A stretch of 64,000 bases of DNA from Sarcocystis neurona. Lineage: Eukaryota > Apicomplexa > Conoidasida > Eucoccidiorida > Sarcocystidae. The notes beneath the pieces are model-generated. The model ran no database searches and was not told where the DNA came from. It worked only from the letters and a program-made list of their open reading frames with translations. The stretch is taken from positions 2,224,415-2,288,414 of the forward strand of contig KL647308.1 of assembly GCA_000727475.1 (NCBI GenBank), written 5' to 3'. The position numbers were made by a program, and so were the translations under genes. Shown here piece after piece: positions 23,189 through 36,655 of the stretch; the first letter of the stretch is position 1; each line of letters opens with the position of its first letter.

Positions 23189-24355
23189 CTGCAAAAGTTT
23201 AAACAGGCCAGAACAAGCAAGAGAAAGAGAGTGTAAGGGACAACGCGTCTGCGCGTGGTGAGAGGCCTGGGTATCTTCGCACCCGGCGTAAACCACATCC
23301 CAATGAAGATCGACTAGCACGACCACGACCAGCATTTTCAGAGGAAGTGCGAACACATAGAAAAATTACTAAAAAGTGGGACTCAGATAGAGGACAGGTG
23401 AAAACAGCGAAGCAAAAGAAAGGAGCCACGGAGGCCGGGCTACCAACGCTGGCATCACGCAGCGGCGAACATGCAAGTATGACGGTCGGCACAGCCCAAA
23501 TTCTAGATCTGCTGGAATACGGCCCTTCGAAACTGGGAGGAATATCGATAAGACGTCGGGTGTAACGATGGTGTCACCTCTGTGTATACACATATATGAA
23601 ACACGTGTACTAGAGTTTCAGAAGTGCAAAGACTGGCGAAGGCATCACTGCCTCCCGCGTAATGCACACAATCACCTCTATATACGCGTTTCTGCGTGTG
23701 TTTGCAAAAGGTACACCTATCCGTTGTAGAATAAGACCAGATTGTGCCCCGGGGTGTGCACGAATATCGTGGTGCATGTACGGCCATAGGAATACATTCA
23801 ATTCTGTGCGCGTCGGAGAAGTGTGTATGCATGTTCTTTCCACTACGCATTCATACACAGTACAAAGGATTTTTCCAATCCTTCTTCGTGTAATCTTCGC
23901 ACTTCCTACTTATTCAGAAGCGTAGCTAGATGTGGAAGCACAGGCGTGTGCATGCAAATATATTTTGGTACCCCAGGAAGCGCCGATTCAGAAGCTCGTA
24001 TCGTTCCTCCCTATACCACATGAGAAAACTGTGAGAGGGCCGTGTGACTTGGTCTCGTGTCCTCTGGATTCTACAAGCCGTGCAATTAGGTGTTTTAGGT
24101 CGTCCTTCGTGGAAACGCACTCCCTCGGTGCACGTGAATTTCAACCCAGCTGAACCGTTCAACGTGGACGACACGGTGTACGTAAGGGTACAGCTGTACA
24201 TCTAATGTACGCACATAACACTTTTATGTGTTGTCGTTCTGCCCCCGAAAGACGTGCGCACACACCGTGTGTTCGTTTGCAGAGGTACAGATATACACAA
24301 ACATAAATATATTGATATCCCTCAACGGTTGCTCGTGGTCGATGTCGGCATAGCG

Positions 24356-27300
24356 TTACAGTGGCGTGAAGCTCACTTCATCAAAAGTGGCTTCTCCTGG
24401 AAGTCCTTCGGCCTTTGTGGAGCTGCCGGGACCATAGGGGGGCGCCACCTTTCTTTCATTTTCCTCGGCATGATTAATAAGAACCCTGAACAGAGCGCCT
24501 TGGGCCCTGTCTTCCAGCTGCTGTTGCGCCTGCTCGCGGACGGCGTCAACAAATCCCGGTGGTAGAGACGCCGGACCAGGGGCGACGCAGAAGAAATACA
24601 GCTGCGGGAGACAAAAGAACGTGTTGTGGAACACTGACGGGTTCGTGTGCATACAAATTCTCGCTATAAACGGACAACGACAACACGCAAACACAGTGGG
24701 CTTCGTCGTAGAGGTTGACCATAGATATACACACATAGGTCTAACCGTGTTTATGTGCTGTACACCTGCGCTTAAACCTGCAAGCCTTTAGGTAGACACA
24801 CACGGATATATCTAAACATTTACAATCATACAAATGGCGTGAACGAAGTACGGAGCACGTTGGATGAGTCTGTATATGTACTCCTAGACAAACAGGTAGG
24901 CAGTAAACAAATGCATACATAGACAAAAAGAATTATAGACAACGTACATACCTACACGCGTGTGTGTCTACCTTTCCGAAGGTCGTTGTGGTCACGAACT
25001 GCCTGAGGAAGTGACACTTTCCTGCAGTTCCTGACGCTGAAGTGGTTAGACCACATACGAAGTCAGCTTTAAGCGGGAACACACTACTGCTTGGTGGTAA
25101 TGGACACGTTGAATTTTTTCAGAGCCACAAGCCGCTGCCGTTGTCGTTCCGCGTTGTTCGCAAAAAGAAAGTGGTATGCCGTCTTCTTGCCTGGCTGAAC
25201 GTGGCACGCTCTCGTGAGGGGTTGCTGTTTTCTGAATGTGTCAAACACTTTTGTTAATTCTAGCTCAACACTTCTACAGCTGAGATGGTCTGTTGCCCTG
25301 TAGCATCGGTGCATATGGTGGAATCTATAGTGCAACACCACTCTACATTATACAGCCCGTTACCTAGTTTTGCTGGTGTAGCCCTCCCGAGATCCACTCT
25401 GTGTCATTCTGTATTGTCTTCTCTGACCTGATCGTAGCAAGCGGTCACGACTAGAGCAAGACATCCGCTTTTCTGCATCGCCGCTTGTGCAAGGCTTTTC
25501 TCCTGCTCTGCTTTCTGCTGTTGTTTCAACTCTTTGAGAAGGGCATTTTTTTTCTTCTCCGCGGCGCCGCCACCCTGTGGCTTCGCGAATACGGCTGTAA
25601 AACTGATTTTCTTTAGCTTTCCAGCGAGTCCGTAACCGCTTTCAGAGTTGCCGTCACTGTCGTTGTGCAGAGGCTCGGCTTCCGCACTGGAGGAAGCGAG
25701 ATCTTCAGCGTGCAACGCTTCTGCGTTATGCTTCATCCTGGCCCCCCCACGAGCATCAGAAGGCAGCCCGTCTACTCGGCGCCCGTGTGACTTTGCTGAA
25801 CCGACTACAGCCTCGACTGGGTAGGAATCTTCGCCAGGAAGACCAGCTGCAAGGGGTATATGTTGCCGCACTGCAGAGACAGCGAGTAATCCCCCTCCTG
25901 CGTCGCGTTGTTCCACTCGTGATGAAAGACTGAAACAGTCTAACGTGTTTGGCGGCGCCTTAAAAGTTGCGAGGCCGAACAAGTTGAAACACAAATTCGG
26001 ACTGCCTTTGCACGCCGGTCTCGCTGGTGGAGATAGAGACGAGGCGCCTGCGCCGAGGGCAGATGAGCTCGCTCCTGGCAACAGTGACGGCGTCACTACA
26101 GGGCGCACGTAGCATCTGGGAGACAGCCGACAACCAGCAACAAATCTACCAATGCACACGTAGGTGCATACGCATGCACGAAGGACGTCGAAGAAAAATT
26201 CGTAATTAGTGTACATCCAACTTGTACAGGTGTATACCGAGATACACATTTAGACGTAATCGATGAATAGACAGTCGGCAAAACTGTACATATGGCGAGA
26301 GAGAGTGAAAGGTACACGTGGAGAGACGGGTAGACTTGGGGAAAATACCGGCAGAAAGCCTGCGTACGTGCATTTGCAGTGGAATATGCGTAACACAGGG
26401 GTTCCCTTGAGGATAACACCTGAGCGGCTTGCGGAAATAAAGGGAGTACACGTATGTATGTGCATATGTATGTATACACATGTGTATGAGCATCAGACGG
26501 CAGCGCACAAAATAAGCAAGAATCCGGCAGACGTACATCTCGGGCTGTACGCGTAGGCCTAGGCGTCTACACAAACTGCATGACGTTTGTTGAAGGGATG
26601 AAATAGGCAAGGACTTCGCACACCTGGTGATTGAAACAGCAGAAGTTAGGTGGTTAGGCGTTTTTTCAGACAAAAGGCGGAAGACGAGTGGGGCCGGCTC
26701 AAACGCTTGAGTACCTCGTGTGCACGTACACACCTGAGTGTTCCTGTGTATGCAGTATGCATGCTCTTCCTGTCCAGTCTTCCTGTTCACTTTTACCGTA
26801 CAAAAATACAGAAGTACATGGGCACGTCTTTCGGAGGAAAAGAAACGAGGAAGAGAGTCGTGCCTCAGGGCCTCTTTGGACGTCTCTTCGCAGCCGAGAA
26901 TATGTAGGCAAATGTGTGAACAAGAGGGATTCATGGGTTATTGCCTCATATATGTGCAGATGTGTACGTGTGTACTTACCGAATGATCTCGCACTCTTTT
27001 GGCGTCTCACACCATGCCTCGCATCGGGAGTCTTGCACACTATATATATATATATATATAAATGTGGAAGCCCGTAGGATGACCGACTGCTGTCGGATGC
27101 CCTTGAACACGTGCACGCTTACGTTTGTACGTGCGGACTGCTCACGCTGATGAAGCACCAGAGCCAGTGTGAGCGAAGCGGCTGTGTCAGGATTATGCGC
27201 TATCGGCAATTGGTATGCAGACACATACCACCTTCCGCACAGTACCAGAGTCTAGCGACACAACTACTACCATTTCATTGACAAACACGTCCGCTTTATG

Positions 27301-28467
27301 AACTGGTGGCGGCTCGCTCGCCGCACTCCCAGACCGTAGTATGATCGTGATGCTCTGCCTGTAGTACACTTGCAGACACGTCTGAATTTATATGTATATG
27401 TGTATATGTATATCATAGAGTTTACATTTGGTTGGCGCAAAGCCAATAGCGCATTCTACCTCGCACTCGCCTAGTATCCGCTGATGCTCACACACTTCAG
27501 CCGAGAAGTCGCTGTGGCGAACTTCTCATATGCATACGCTCGTGTACGCCATCTTACGTTGTGCCCACCTGTAGCTCTCTGCTACGCGGCTCGTACACGC
27601 AGACGTTTAGCACTTAACACGCATGGGTTGCCCAGGCACCACGAGCGTGCGCACTTGCCTTTGCACGCGTTATTTTGTTAAAACTGGAGCGGGCGGGTAG
27701 CTCCTGCCTGCAAATTCACGGTTATAGCGGCGTTGCCACTTTGAGCACCCACTGGTGCTCAGTGGTAGTCCACTTGTACACAGGTATGTGTGCAAGTATT
27801 GTAAACACAGGCCTGCGTGGGCGTACGTTTTTTTCGGCTGCTGCAGCGCTGCGATGTATTCTCTTCACATACCTCAGCTGATTTCTGTTGCTGCCTCCAC
27901 ATATTAGCAGCTCAGCCCCTTCGACGGACAGGGCCCTGCAGGCATGTATGTAACAGCTCAAATCTGCTTCGTCGCACTTGGATTCTGCTGCTGTTGTCCC
28001 CTTGCCTGTCGATGGTTCCTGACAGTGTTTACAGCCGTTCCCGCAGCAGCGAAAGCCTAGCGCTGCAGTGGCGTCGTTCTTGGCGTTGCCGCTACTGCTG
28101 CTGCCAGTGGCGGCAGTGGCACCACCAGCCGACTGTGCAAGGGTGTTCTTAGTTGCCGTCGCTGAAGAAGAACTAAGATTCGGCTGCAGAGTGGCCGGGC
28201 ACGTGCACGTACAATTGAAATCTACTGTTGCGGCAACTGCAAACGACGGCAACGTGAAGAGCTGCACTTGCTGCTGGTTTCTGCACGACGCAACGACGAC
28301 GGTAGTAGGAGACACCACCCCCACGCCGTCCCTGCAACGCACCAACAGCAGGAATTCGTCAATGTACACCACGCTGCCGCTCTCCGACGGAAACACAAGA
28401 ACTTCGCTGGCAGCATCACACAACTGTAGCTCTCTGTATCTCTCTATAAATTAGATGTTGCACGCAT

Positions 28468-28498
<31 letters not shown>

Positions 28499-31058
28499 TG
28501 CACACTCTGCACATGTATATATATATATATGATTTTATGCAAGAGTGTGGTGCAGAGTATGTGTGGGGTGCCGGTTCCCGTCGACATGCGTGAAGCTGTG
28601 GAAATAGAATGGTGAGGTTGTCTTTTTCCTTTGAGCGAGTGCGTAGGATGTGGACACGCGTCAAGACATGTATAAACGTGCATATACTCACGTGTGTACA
28701 GATACACGCGCATTCTAGTGTGGACGTACGCAGTCTGCGGGCAAGTATATAATTAAAACAACACACAACATTCGTTGAAGTGACAGATTCCGGAGTGGTT
28801 TTTCCGCCTGAAAACAACGTCATCAACGTAGAAAACAACAATGAAACCTCAGCATCACCAGAAATCGCGAAGTAAGTCAGTTCTTCGTTGCCGCGAAAAT
28901 TCAATTCCCCACTGACTACCTAGTGAAAAACGTTCGACTACGCGCTTGCATACTGACAAGAGATACGTGGATATGCGTGTGTACACACTTGTGCAGCTGC
29001 GCCGGCAACAGACAACGCGAGGACTGAGTACAAGTCTGGGGAAGATGGATCGAGTCCTCGCAAAACCGCAGCCGACTACAGCTTTCTTGACTGCATGTCC
29101 CGGCTCGACTGCTCAATACAGGCAGAAATGGAAAGCTCAATTCCACAGCCTGAATCTGACTACTCCTATGTAAGAGTCTTTTAAGTCAGCTGAAGAAACT
29201 GACTGAGCAGACCGTAACACACGTGTTTCCGCGTACAAACACTACATGGGTGAGAGGACTGCTCCGACCAGGTACTCACAGCCGGCAAGCGCATTATAGC
29301 ACTTTTTCCTCCTGCACCAAGGGTGCCACAATTGCCAAGGAGGATATAGAAAAGTGCATCACTGTGCTTACCCCAGAGGCGCCACATCTGCTAGGGAAGA
29401 AATACAAGTGCCATCGTCAACATCCCAAAGCTGCAAAGGGCACACGCAGAATGATGCATATCAGAACACGATGCGTAGGAACCATTTCCTTGAACTCAAC
29501 TCCGAGCCTTACATAGTGAACAAACGGAGAAGGTCAGCTGCTTGTAGAAGACAAATGAGAGGGTGATTTCAGGAAAAGCGGACCTCTCCATGCATTAGTG
29601 GCCCAGCACTGCTAACACGCGCATGATTCACCATCTTAGCAGTGCTGCAGTGCAGGTGTTCGCAGCAACGAGACAATCAGTGGTCATGGTTTTGTTTCAC
29701 TGATTCTTAGATGGCGAATTCATTGCTTCGGTAGTAGCGATACCACCAGTCTGTCTCATATAGGCTGCAGCACGTGTGCCTTGAGGACTTCGGCTTTATC
29801 TCACCTTAACACTTTCGTCCGCTCCGGCCGACAGCAAAAGTGTTTTGTTATTCCAGTTTTTTAAGGTGTCATCCCTGCCAGTAGCGGCATGAAGGGATGC
29901 CCCAGATTTACAAGCAGCGTTCCGATCTCCCCGTAAGTTGGAGCTGGACGTGGTTTCATCGGGCGGCAGCTTGAATTTCTTGAGGAAGATAAGCTGCGTG
30001 ATGCGGTTGGCGTGAGCGCCGCGGCTGGCGGCGGCTGCCGCGGCATAGTAATGTGCAGCAGGTTTTTGTTTCAGTCGCAACCAATCTCCACTTTCCTCTT
30101 CATTCTTCTGCTGTGTCGGCGGAGCCCACTTCGTCTTCCCTCCTTTGGCCCCGAAAGCAGGATTGAGGTGACCACTCCTTCCCGTTGTAGCAGCGGTCTC
30201 AGCTGGTTTCACACACGGCAATGCCGGCGGCTTGTCCAGTTTCTTGGACAACTTTTTGCTGTGTTCGTTGAACACGTAAATAATTCTAGCGCTACCCGCA
30301 GCAGCAAACAGGTCGGACGCAGGAGCGTAGCAGCAACACAGTAACTGGTCGTCCGGAATTGCTTCCTTCCAGATTATGTAAACGGAGTACGAGGCTGTCG
30401 CGCTCCCAGCAGCCGACGCAGCAGTAGGAGGTACCGCGGAGGCTTGGGTGCAAGTTAGGGCACATTGAAAAATCTCTCCCGCTCCAGTCGTCGCAATAAA
30501 AACATGTGAGTACCCGTCCGTGCCATGTGTTCTGCGACTGTGTCCTGGCTTTGTGGTGCGGGTAGGCACCGCCGGTCTCCATGCAATACACGTAACTGGT
30601 GACGTGTCTCCCTTCTGACAGAGCAAAGTGCGACAGAGCGGCTCCGCGAATGGCGCTGGAGCAGCAGCGACTTCTCCGTGGGAGACTTCTGCTGCAACGG
30701 TTTCAGGTATCACGGGCGTACGGTATATTCGTACAAAGCCATCACTACAGCCACACGCAATAAACTGACCGCAGTGACTCAGACGCACGCAGAGAATCAC
30801 GTACAGAAAGTCGTTGTCTGCAGTTGTCGACACCGGTTGAAGACGGCCATCTTCTTGGATGGAGGGACCATCGCCTGAAGTGGGGGCCCCTGTCGTTGAT
30901 GCCGCCTGCTGCTCTGTAATTCCCTGTGTGAGAGAAAGTTCTGCTGAAGTTGCTTTCTCATCCCTAATGAGATCTTTATGACCTGCGCACCCTCCACGTC
31001 CGTATCGAGGCGCCGCGAACGTGTCGGGCCCATAGCGACAAAGCGGCACGAGACGCAT
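24356..31058 (-). CDS. WD40-repeat protein, WDR27-like section plus alanine-rich tail (5 exons)
   Basis: Proposed exons are 29805-31058, 27873-28423, 25428-26115, 25088-25231 and 24356-24601; phases agree at every junction, giving 960 residues. Exon 1 carries WD-type blades (LSHCGQFIACGCSDGFVRIY; SPVTCIAWRP; LLLSAGADESVK). Its donor GTGAGA joins to LCDAAS, restoring a blade end DESVKLCD with Cys in place of the usual Trp. Exon 2 has VVYIDEFLLL and LLICGGSNRNQL, resembling by memory the C-terminal propeller of human WDR27; that identity is inference. Exon 3 is Ala/Ser-rich and ends in a Lys/Glu/Gln helix (KKKNALLKELKQQQKAEQEK). The last exon has LPPGFVDAVREQAQQQLEDR. The first two exons belong together with good confidence; the link to the three distal exons rests on phase only, and 24.4-26.1 kb could be a separate gene. 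An upstream exon is possible, because the frame stays open before the chosen ATG to an AG at about 31101. Confidence 0.68.
28473..28536. repeat. (CA)n and (TA)n microsatellites
   Basis: A CA run of about 24 bp and, 15 bp on, a short TA run, in the first intron of the WD40 gene. Confidence 0.9.
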
Positions 31059-31100
31059 TCCTGCGAAGCACGCAGGGGACGGCACTGCGATTATCGCTAC

Positions 31101-33620
31101 CTACTCTGTCTTCCCTGCTGCTGGACCAGCTGATGTGCGTGTTGTCGTAGGTGGCACTGATGTGACTACTACCCCTGTTCGTCCTGGAGCTCCCGGTGTT
31201 GCTGCGGCTGGCGCTGCAGCTCTTACGGTTGTCACTTGATGGACAAGTCGTCTACTGGTGGGTGTTTTCGCCCGCCGCTGACATTATTTTCGACCTTCCG
31301 CTGTCACAGGTGCGCTGCGTTTCACGCGCAAACGGACGTATAATGGTATAACATCCCCACATCTGTGTTCGCGCATGCGTAAGGTACTAAGAGGGGCTCT
31401 GCGTATGCTGCTTTGTACACGCATTTGCAGACAGGAAAAGCCAGGACTGGATGAGGTCGGAGCTGAACCATCACGCGTCAGTTTGCGTGTCTCTGCGCAG
31501 TTCGGCATGCGATGAAACGACTTCACAGGGTTTTCACCATTATTACATAGACTTTGAGGGTAGGGAGGGGCAGACAAAGCAGTTCCCCGGTCTTTTTTGG
31601 AAGCGTAAGGGCGCCACACCTGCACGACGAGGCAAGAATACTGATATTCCGGAGAGCACCGAACCAGGGGTCGTTGCTTGCAGTTGCTGCGTAGACACTT
31701 TCATAACCTTTCTTACGTGGAGTGGTTAACAGCAGAACTTGGCAAATCAAGCATTGGTGCAGCAGTTTTTCGTAGGAGGCGTGCGGTCACAAATAATGCC
31801 TGCCAGGAGGTGCTATCGGGTGTTTAGAACGCTCGCTACAGAATTTTCTTGCTTTCGCAGTTTCGTGTCTCTCGTCGAAAGCTGCTCAGTGGTGCAGATG
31901 GGGGCACTGATTGTATTGGAGACCCTGGTGCCCCTCTTGCGTAAAACGGTACAAGTAGCTCGAGGGACGCGCAGGCGTCTGCACGATTCCATGCGTACAT
32001 GCGTGTGGAGCGCATGCGAATGGAGATAACTTTTATCAGCTGCGCGTGTCTACTGATGTGGACACGTCCTCAACTGTGTTGGGTGCAGTCGTCCTGGACA
32101 TGGAATCTCTATGTTTTTCTGGTTTATTGAGATGCCGATGTGAAGACTTTGAACAAGTTGCATTTACTTGTTTCGGTTTCGAAATTTACCCTACCGCAGT
32201 TGTACCCTTTTGGGGATGAAGCAGACTCGTTCAAGATGAAGAAAGCACATAAAAGTGAAGCACCTTTGAAAATACATCTGCGGCAGGTGAAGACGCACAA
32301 GCGTAGCTAAGACGCGACTTGTAATAAGATGAAACGCTCCGCTAGACATGTGCATGCATTTGCTCGGGCAAAGCGTTCTACTTAGGCGTCTGTGTGTGCA
32401 CTTTCCACTACTTCAGGCGTAGTAAGGCTGCAATTTTGGAGCAGGCAAGATCGCTTTTTACACAGTACCAGAAAAAAACATGTATGAGCGAAAAGCACAC
32501 TACGAGATAATGGCTGCATTGCCACCGGACTATCACTTCCGGAGATCCAAAATATCGGCAAGCTTTATCCTTCTTCCGTAGTTGCCAAAAAACGTGCACT
32601 GCTTTGCCATCACAAACGCAAAGTCTCTTCGCCTTCTTTCTTCATCATTGAACACCGGCACGTATCCGCACTTCTGTGCAAACTAGGCTTACTCAACGTC
32701 TGCACGTGTCCACCATAGTCTGTTAAACGGATTGGTAACAGACTTTAGAGCTTCAAACAACTACCATTCAGCAACAACAGAACCTTGAACACCTACACAG
32801 GACACTCGACTAAATTTTCGCACACACGTGCGTGACCAAGAGGTGGAGCGCCGCGGTCCACGGTGAGTGGGCGTACGTGCAAGCGAGTGCTTCCGAAATA
32901 GAGTTACTGGAGCACACTCGCACACACGGACACAAACGCATGTACGCACCCAACGATTTCGTTGACACGGGAAAGGAGCAACAATGCGCCTTCATACGTG
33001 CACCTCGTAATTCTTCTTCGTGAACGTGTTTGAGTTGTATTCCACTAAAGGTGCATCCTCAAGACGAGATTCAAGGAAGTTTGCATACGACTCTCTATGG
33101 TGCCGAGGACTACCTTTTTTACCGACGAAGCACTTGAGAGATCAGAGAACCACGAGGGCCCTGAACACAGCAAGAGAAGCTACTCGATACACAAAGGCCT
33201 GATGCACGCATAGATTATCTCCCCCACGGCAATTTGCATGTAGCGCACAGTATCACCAGGCACAAGCGTATGCACTATCCACAGGAGCTGGTGAAAGCCC
33301 GCGTATTGATGGGCTGAAGTAAAAGCATTCGTGTACAGTGTCTACAAGAAGGACCCGTTACGGTTGCTGAAGACGTTTACAGGAGCCTTTTAGACTGTAT
33401 GTCGCGCACTTGCATGGGGCTTGAGCGATTGGCGATGCGCCCCACATACACGGCTGCAACCCAGAGAGACGTAGAACGGTTTTCCTGATGGAGAATAGAA
33501 AGAGTTAACAAGAAGGAGAGTAAATGTGCAGCCGCAGCAGGGCAGAGGGGAGCACGAACAGGTGGTAGATAGTAGAGGCTGATATAAAGAAGCCAAATAG
33601 AACACAGATACAGAAATACC
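31101..33620. other. Intergenic, possible divergent promoter region
   Basis: This interval lies upstream of both the minus-strand WD40 gene and the plus-strand charged-protein gene, so it probably holds promoters for both. A Pro/Ala/Thr-rich frame is open at 31100-31240 on both strands and could be a 5' exon of the WD40 gene. No other recognisable feature. Confidence 0.35.
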
Positions 33621-33628
33621 GAGAGAGC

Positions 33629-33700
33629 ATGCCAGAAAACGAGGAGAAAGAAAGCCAAGTGCGACTGCAGCAGAGTACAGCAGAATGGGAAGGTCTGAAG
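33629..33700 (+). CDS. Candidate 5' exon of the charged hypothetical protein
   Basis: An ATG opens 24 codons reading MPENEEKESQVRLQQSTAEW plus four residues, ending at AAG followed by GTATAT, a usable donor. The composition matches the Glu/Lys-rich frame about 1 kb downstream, and joining to 34662 keeps the frame. This is a suggestion from composition and phase only. Confidence 0.3.
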
Positions 33701-34655
33701 GTATATCCCTGGCGGCGCACTTCACAATGCAGAGTACAGATGTACGTACAATTAAAATCATCCGTCACATGTAGATTGATAACCAGATTTATTCTAGACC
33801 ACCTGTGAAGTGGTAGGACTGCAGAAACGTGTCCGCTTTCTGCTTTGAAACGCTTGACGGAGCAAAGAAGGGTTTTCTCTCCTAATCCCGGAGCAAGTGC
33901 GGCAGAGCCTGCATTTATCCCACGTATAGGGAAGAATACGTACAGGGGATTCTTCACTCGGATTCCTCGTTCCTCACTTACACCAGTACGTGAGCACTAC
34001 ATGTGAGACTGAATAAGTGTTACAGTGTATCGCAAGGCGGAAAACCACCTGGTTAGTGATTGCATACGGTGTCGATTTAGGGGACACAGCGTAGCCTTTT
34101 CACATGAATGTGCGCCTCACAGATTTAAAGACTACCACGATACGGCCTTCGCTGGACACGCACGCAATCGATAAAGCCGTCTCTATGTGTTCTGCAATAG
34201 CGTTTCTATGTGTCTGGTTACCACTAGACACAACCGTAGGAAACGAAGCCTCACTGTTTCAGATGCGTACGTGTGGCCGTTTTTCTGCGTTTCTCCGTTA
34301 GTTATAACGACAGGTATACATGGATTTTCAATCGTCGGATGTTGTTACGCGTCACCGACCTGCGTTCGACTTTTACGCAATCTTTAAAATATGCTTTTTC
34401 CAGAGGACCTTTTCACAGGTCAGCACACCACTTGTCGAAGCTGCATCGGTCACCGTGCTCCGGTAGAAGGTAGCTACGGTTTTTCAGCTCTCGGTCTCCG
34501 GCTGCCTGCACGCCCCGATTGTAACGTACAGATACGCATTTTGCTTCCAGTCTGCTACCTCCAACGAAGAGCCTTTTAGCTTCCCTAGTTTCCTCAACCG
34601 GCGTAGACCCAGTCGGGCACTCCAGTTCGCCTGACTGATATGGAGTGAAGTAGCA

Positions 34656-35294
34656 ATGAAGTGGGGGAAAGGGCTCTTTCCCGAAGGTGAGGGACCCCAG
34701 GAAAAACCGGAGGCTGCGGCCGAAGACCACGATGGAGAGAAGGAACGTGAACAAATCGGGACGGTACCTGATGAAAACAATGCAAATCATGTCGAGAAAG
34801 AGATGGAAAGCCGAGGTGATAAGGAAGAGAACAGTGGGCGGAAAACACCTGAGAGGCTACAACCAACCAGAAGTCTCGTGAAAAAAAAATGGATGCTCAG
34901 TGTCACAAAAAGGCGGGAGTCAAGTCTGCCACGAGAGGTACATCTGACAGAGAACAAAGACCAATCGGACTCAGGGGACGATCATGCAAATGGCGCTTCT
35001 CGGAGAAGTGGAAGCTCTCTTCCCTGTAAAGATCAGCCGAGCACGTTTCCCAGCGACGCAATAGCAACGGAAGCCACAGCGGGGATTCCTAAGACTGCGA
35101 AGGGCAGGAAAGAGGAGAAAGATCTTGATGTTAGCAAATTAGAGAATAACTTGCCGAAGCTAGATGATGCACGAAGAACAAGTCCTACTGCGAGTCCGGC
35201 TCGAGTGGCGGAGCGTAGTCCCTTAGAAAAAAGGGAAGCCGAGGGGAACAGACAGAACGAATCAGTGCTTACGGGAAACGGAGGCGGTGCGTGA
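34656..35294 (+). CDS. Charged hypothetical protein, probably incomplete
   Basis: This frame of 212 codons is rich in Glu, Lys, Asp and Ser, with no hydrophobic core and no recognised domain. Composition is typical of a disordered nuclear or cytoskeletal protein (SLVKKKWMLSVTKRRESS, LDVSKLENNLPKLDD). No competing long frame exists on the opposite strand apart from a Ser/Pro shadow. The ATG at 34656 follows an in-frame stop closely, so it may be a true start. Alternatively the exon begins at 34662 and is joined to the upstream candidate exon at 33629-33700, which would be in phase. The acceptor needed for that lacks a pyrimidine tract. A further 3' exon cannot be excluded. Confidence 0.45.
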   Translation: MKWGKGLFPEGEGPQEKPEAAAEDHDGEKEREQIGTVPDENNANHVEKEMESRGDKEENSGRKTPERLQPTRSLVKKKWMLSVTKRRESSLPREVHLTENKDQSDSGDDHANGASRRSGSSLPCKDQPSTFPSDAIATEATAGIPKTAKGRKEEKDLDVSKLENNLPKLDDARRTSPTASPARVAERSPLEKREAEGNRQNESVLTGNGGGA

Positions 35295-36267
35295 AACTGT
35301 GTAGAGCTTCGTGGCGGCACTGTTTGAAGGCTTCCTCAGACTACTTCATTTAGAAAGGAGTAACAACGATAGACAATTATTCAATGCGCTCACGTCGACG
35401 AGCTGACAAAAGTATGCTACTCAGAAGTCGAACGTGGGCGGTTACTAGCCAGCCTCAGTACTAGTTGTAAACCTACGTTTCGCTTGCCACACCTTAGCGG
35501 GCAACACGAGATGTAAGCGTGGGGGTTACTGGTACCGTCCGCTTTGGCGCTTACCAATTGAGGCCTGCATCATCATCAAATCATATTGTGCGGGAAACTG
35601 GGAGACACAGGAGAACGAGTTTGAATGAGAATCAGACGTATAATACTGTTGAACGCATAACACTCGCAAAGACACGAAATACTGCGGTAAACAGGATCCC
35701 GGAATGGGGAGGACGATGCAGAACGCTTCAGCTGTAGAGCGTCTATCTAAAAACGCAGGGCAGAGGAAAATGCAGAAGGGAATCCTGGCTTCCTGGTTTT
35801 GTGTGCTTTCCTCTGGCCCGCACTACAATATGTGTACCACAGTGTCTTCGCCGTTTTTTGCCAGCCCCGACGCAAGCGACGTAGACAGTTGCGTGTAGCA
35901 GTGTGTAACTGTGTAACACGCGTATGTAGTTATCGATCGATATTTAGGCGGAGAAAATTAGATGGGTTCAATCATGCATATAACGTATCTCTTTGCCAAT
36001 GGATCCAGAAAGATCCAGCAACACTGTTGCGTCATAGGGGCCCTCTGACGCGACCAGCTTACGGTGCTTCTGCGTGAAAGGCTTATTGTATTGCCAAGGC
36101 CAGTGGGAAGGTAAGTCTTGCACCTGTGTGCGCCTTGCACTTTCTAACGTAGAAGAATGGACAATCCCACTGGACTGTCTACGTGGTACATCTGAGCATA
36201 CAAACGAGGATTGGTTTCAGAGTACAACTGTGTACCCGAAACAGGAATACAAATCGTCCCCACGTTA

Positions 36268-36421
36268 CGGAGTGTTGTGTTTCGAATTCGTAATAAAAGC
36301 GGTCAGATCTATATATTGCACTGCGGATTTTCTTCTACAAATCGCGGAGTGTTGTGTTTCGAGTTCGTAGTAAAACCTGTCAGATCCATACAGTGCACTG
36401 CGGATTTACTTCTACAAATTG
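36268..36421. repeat. Two-copy direct tandem repeat, period 77 bp
   Basis: Copy 1 (36268-36344) and copy 2 (36345-36421) both begin CGGAGTGTTGTGTTTCGA and share GTCAGATC, GCACTGCGGATTT and TTCTACAAAT in the same order, with about ten mismatches. It lies 230 bp upstream of the kinesin motor exon, in its presumed first intron or promoter. Confidence 0.9.
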
Positions 36422-36655
36422 CGTGACGGTGTTTCGTGCAAGTTCTTTTGCACACACGTAGGTGTCTACGCTAAACAGTTCACTGGTTTGCCAAGACGTG
36501 TACGAATCCACCTCTTGTTGTGCAGGAGCTCCCACTGGAGAAGGCTGATGCGGCCTTATGACGCCAAAATCATGTGCAAGGCACCGCTGCTTACATACAT
36601 TTCACTATGTGCGTGCGTGTGTCCGAGATTTCATAAAATCTTCAGGCTCTCCCAG

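Noticed and set aside
36558..36655. ATG 36558 as kinesin start
   Set aside because: The leader is unlike kinesins and ends at a strong acceptor (CTCTCCCAG); an upstream short exon is more likely.
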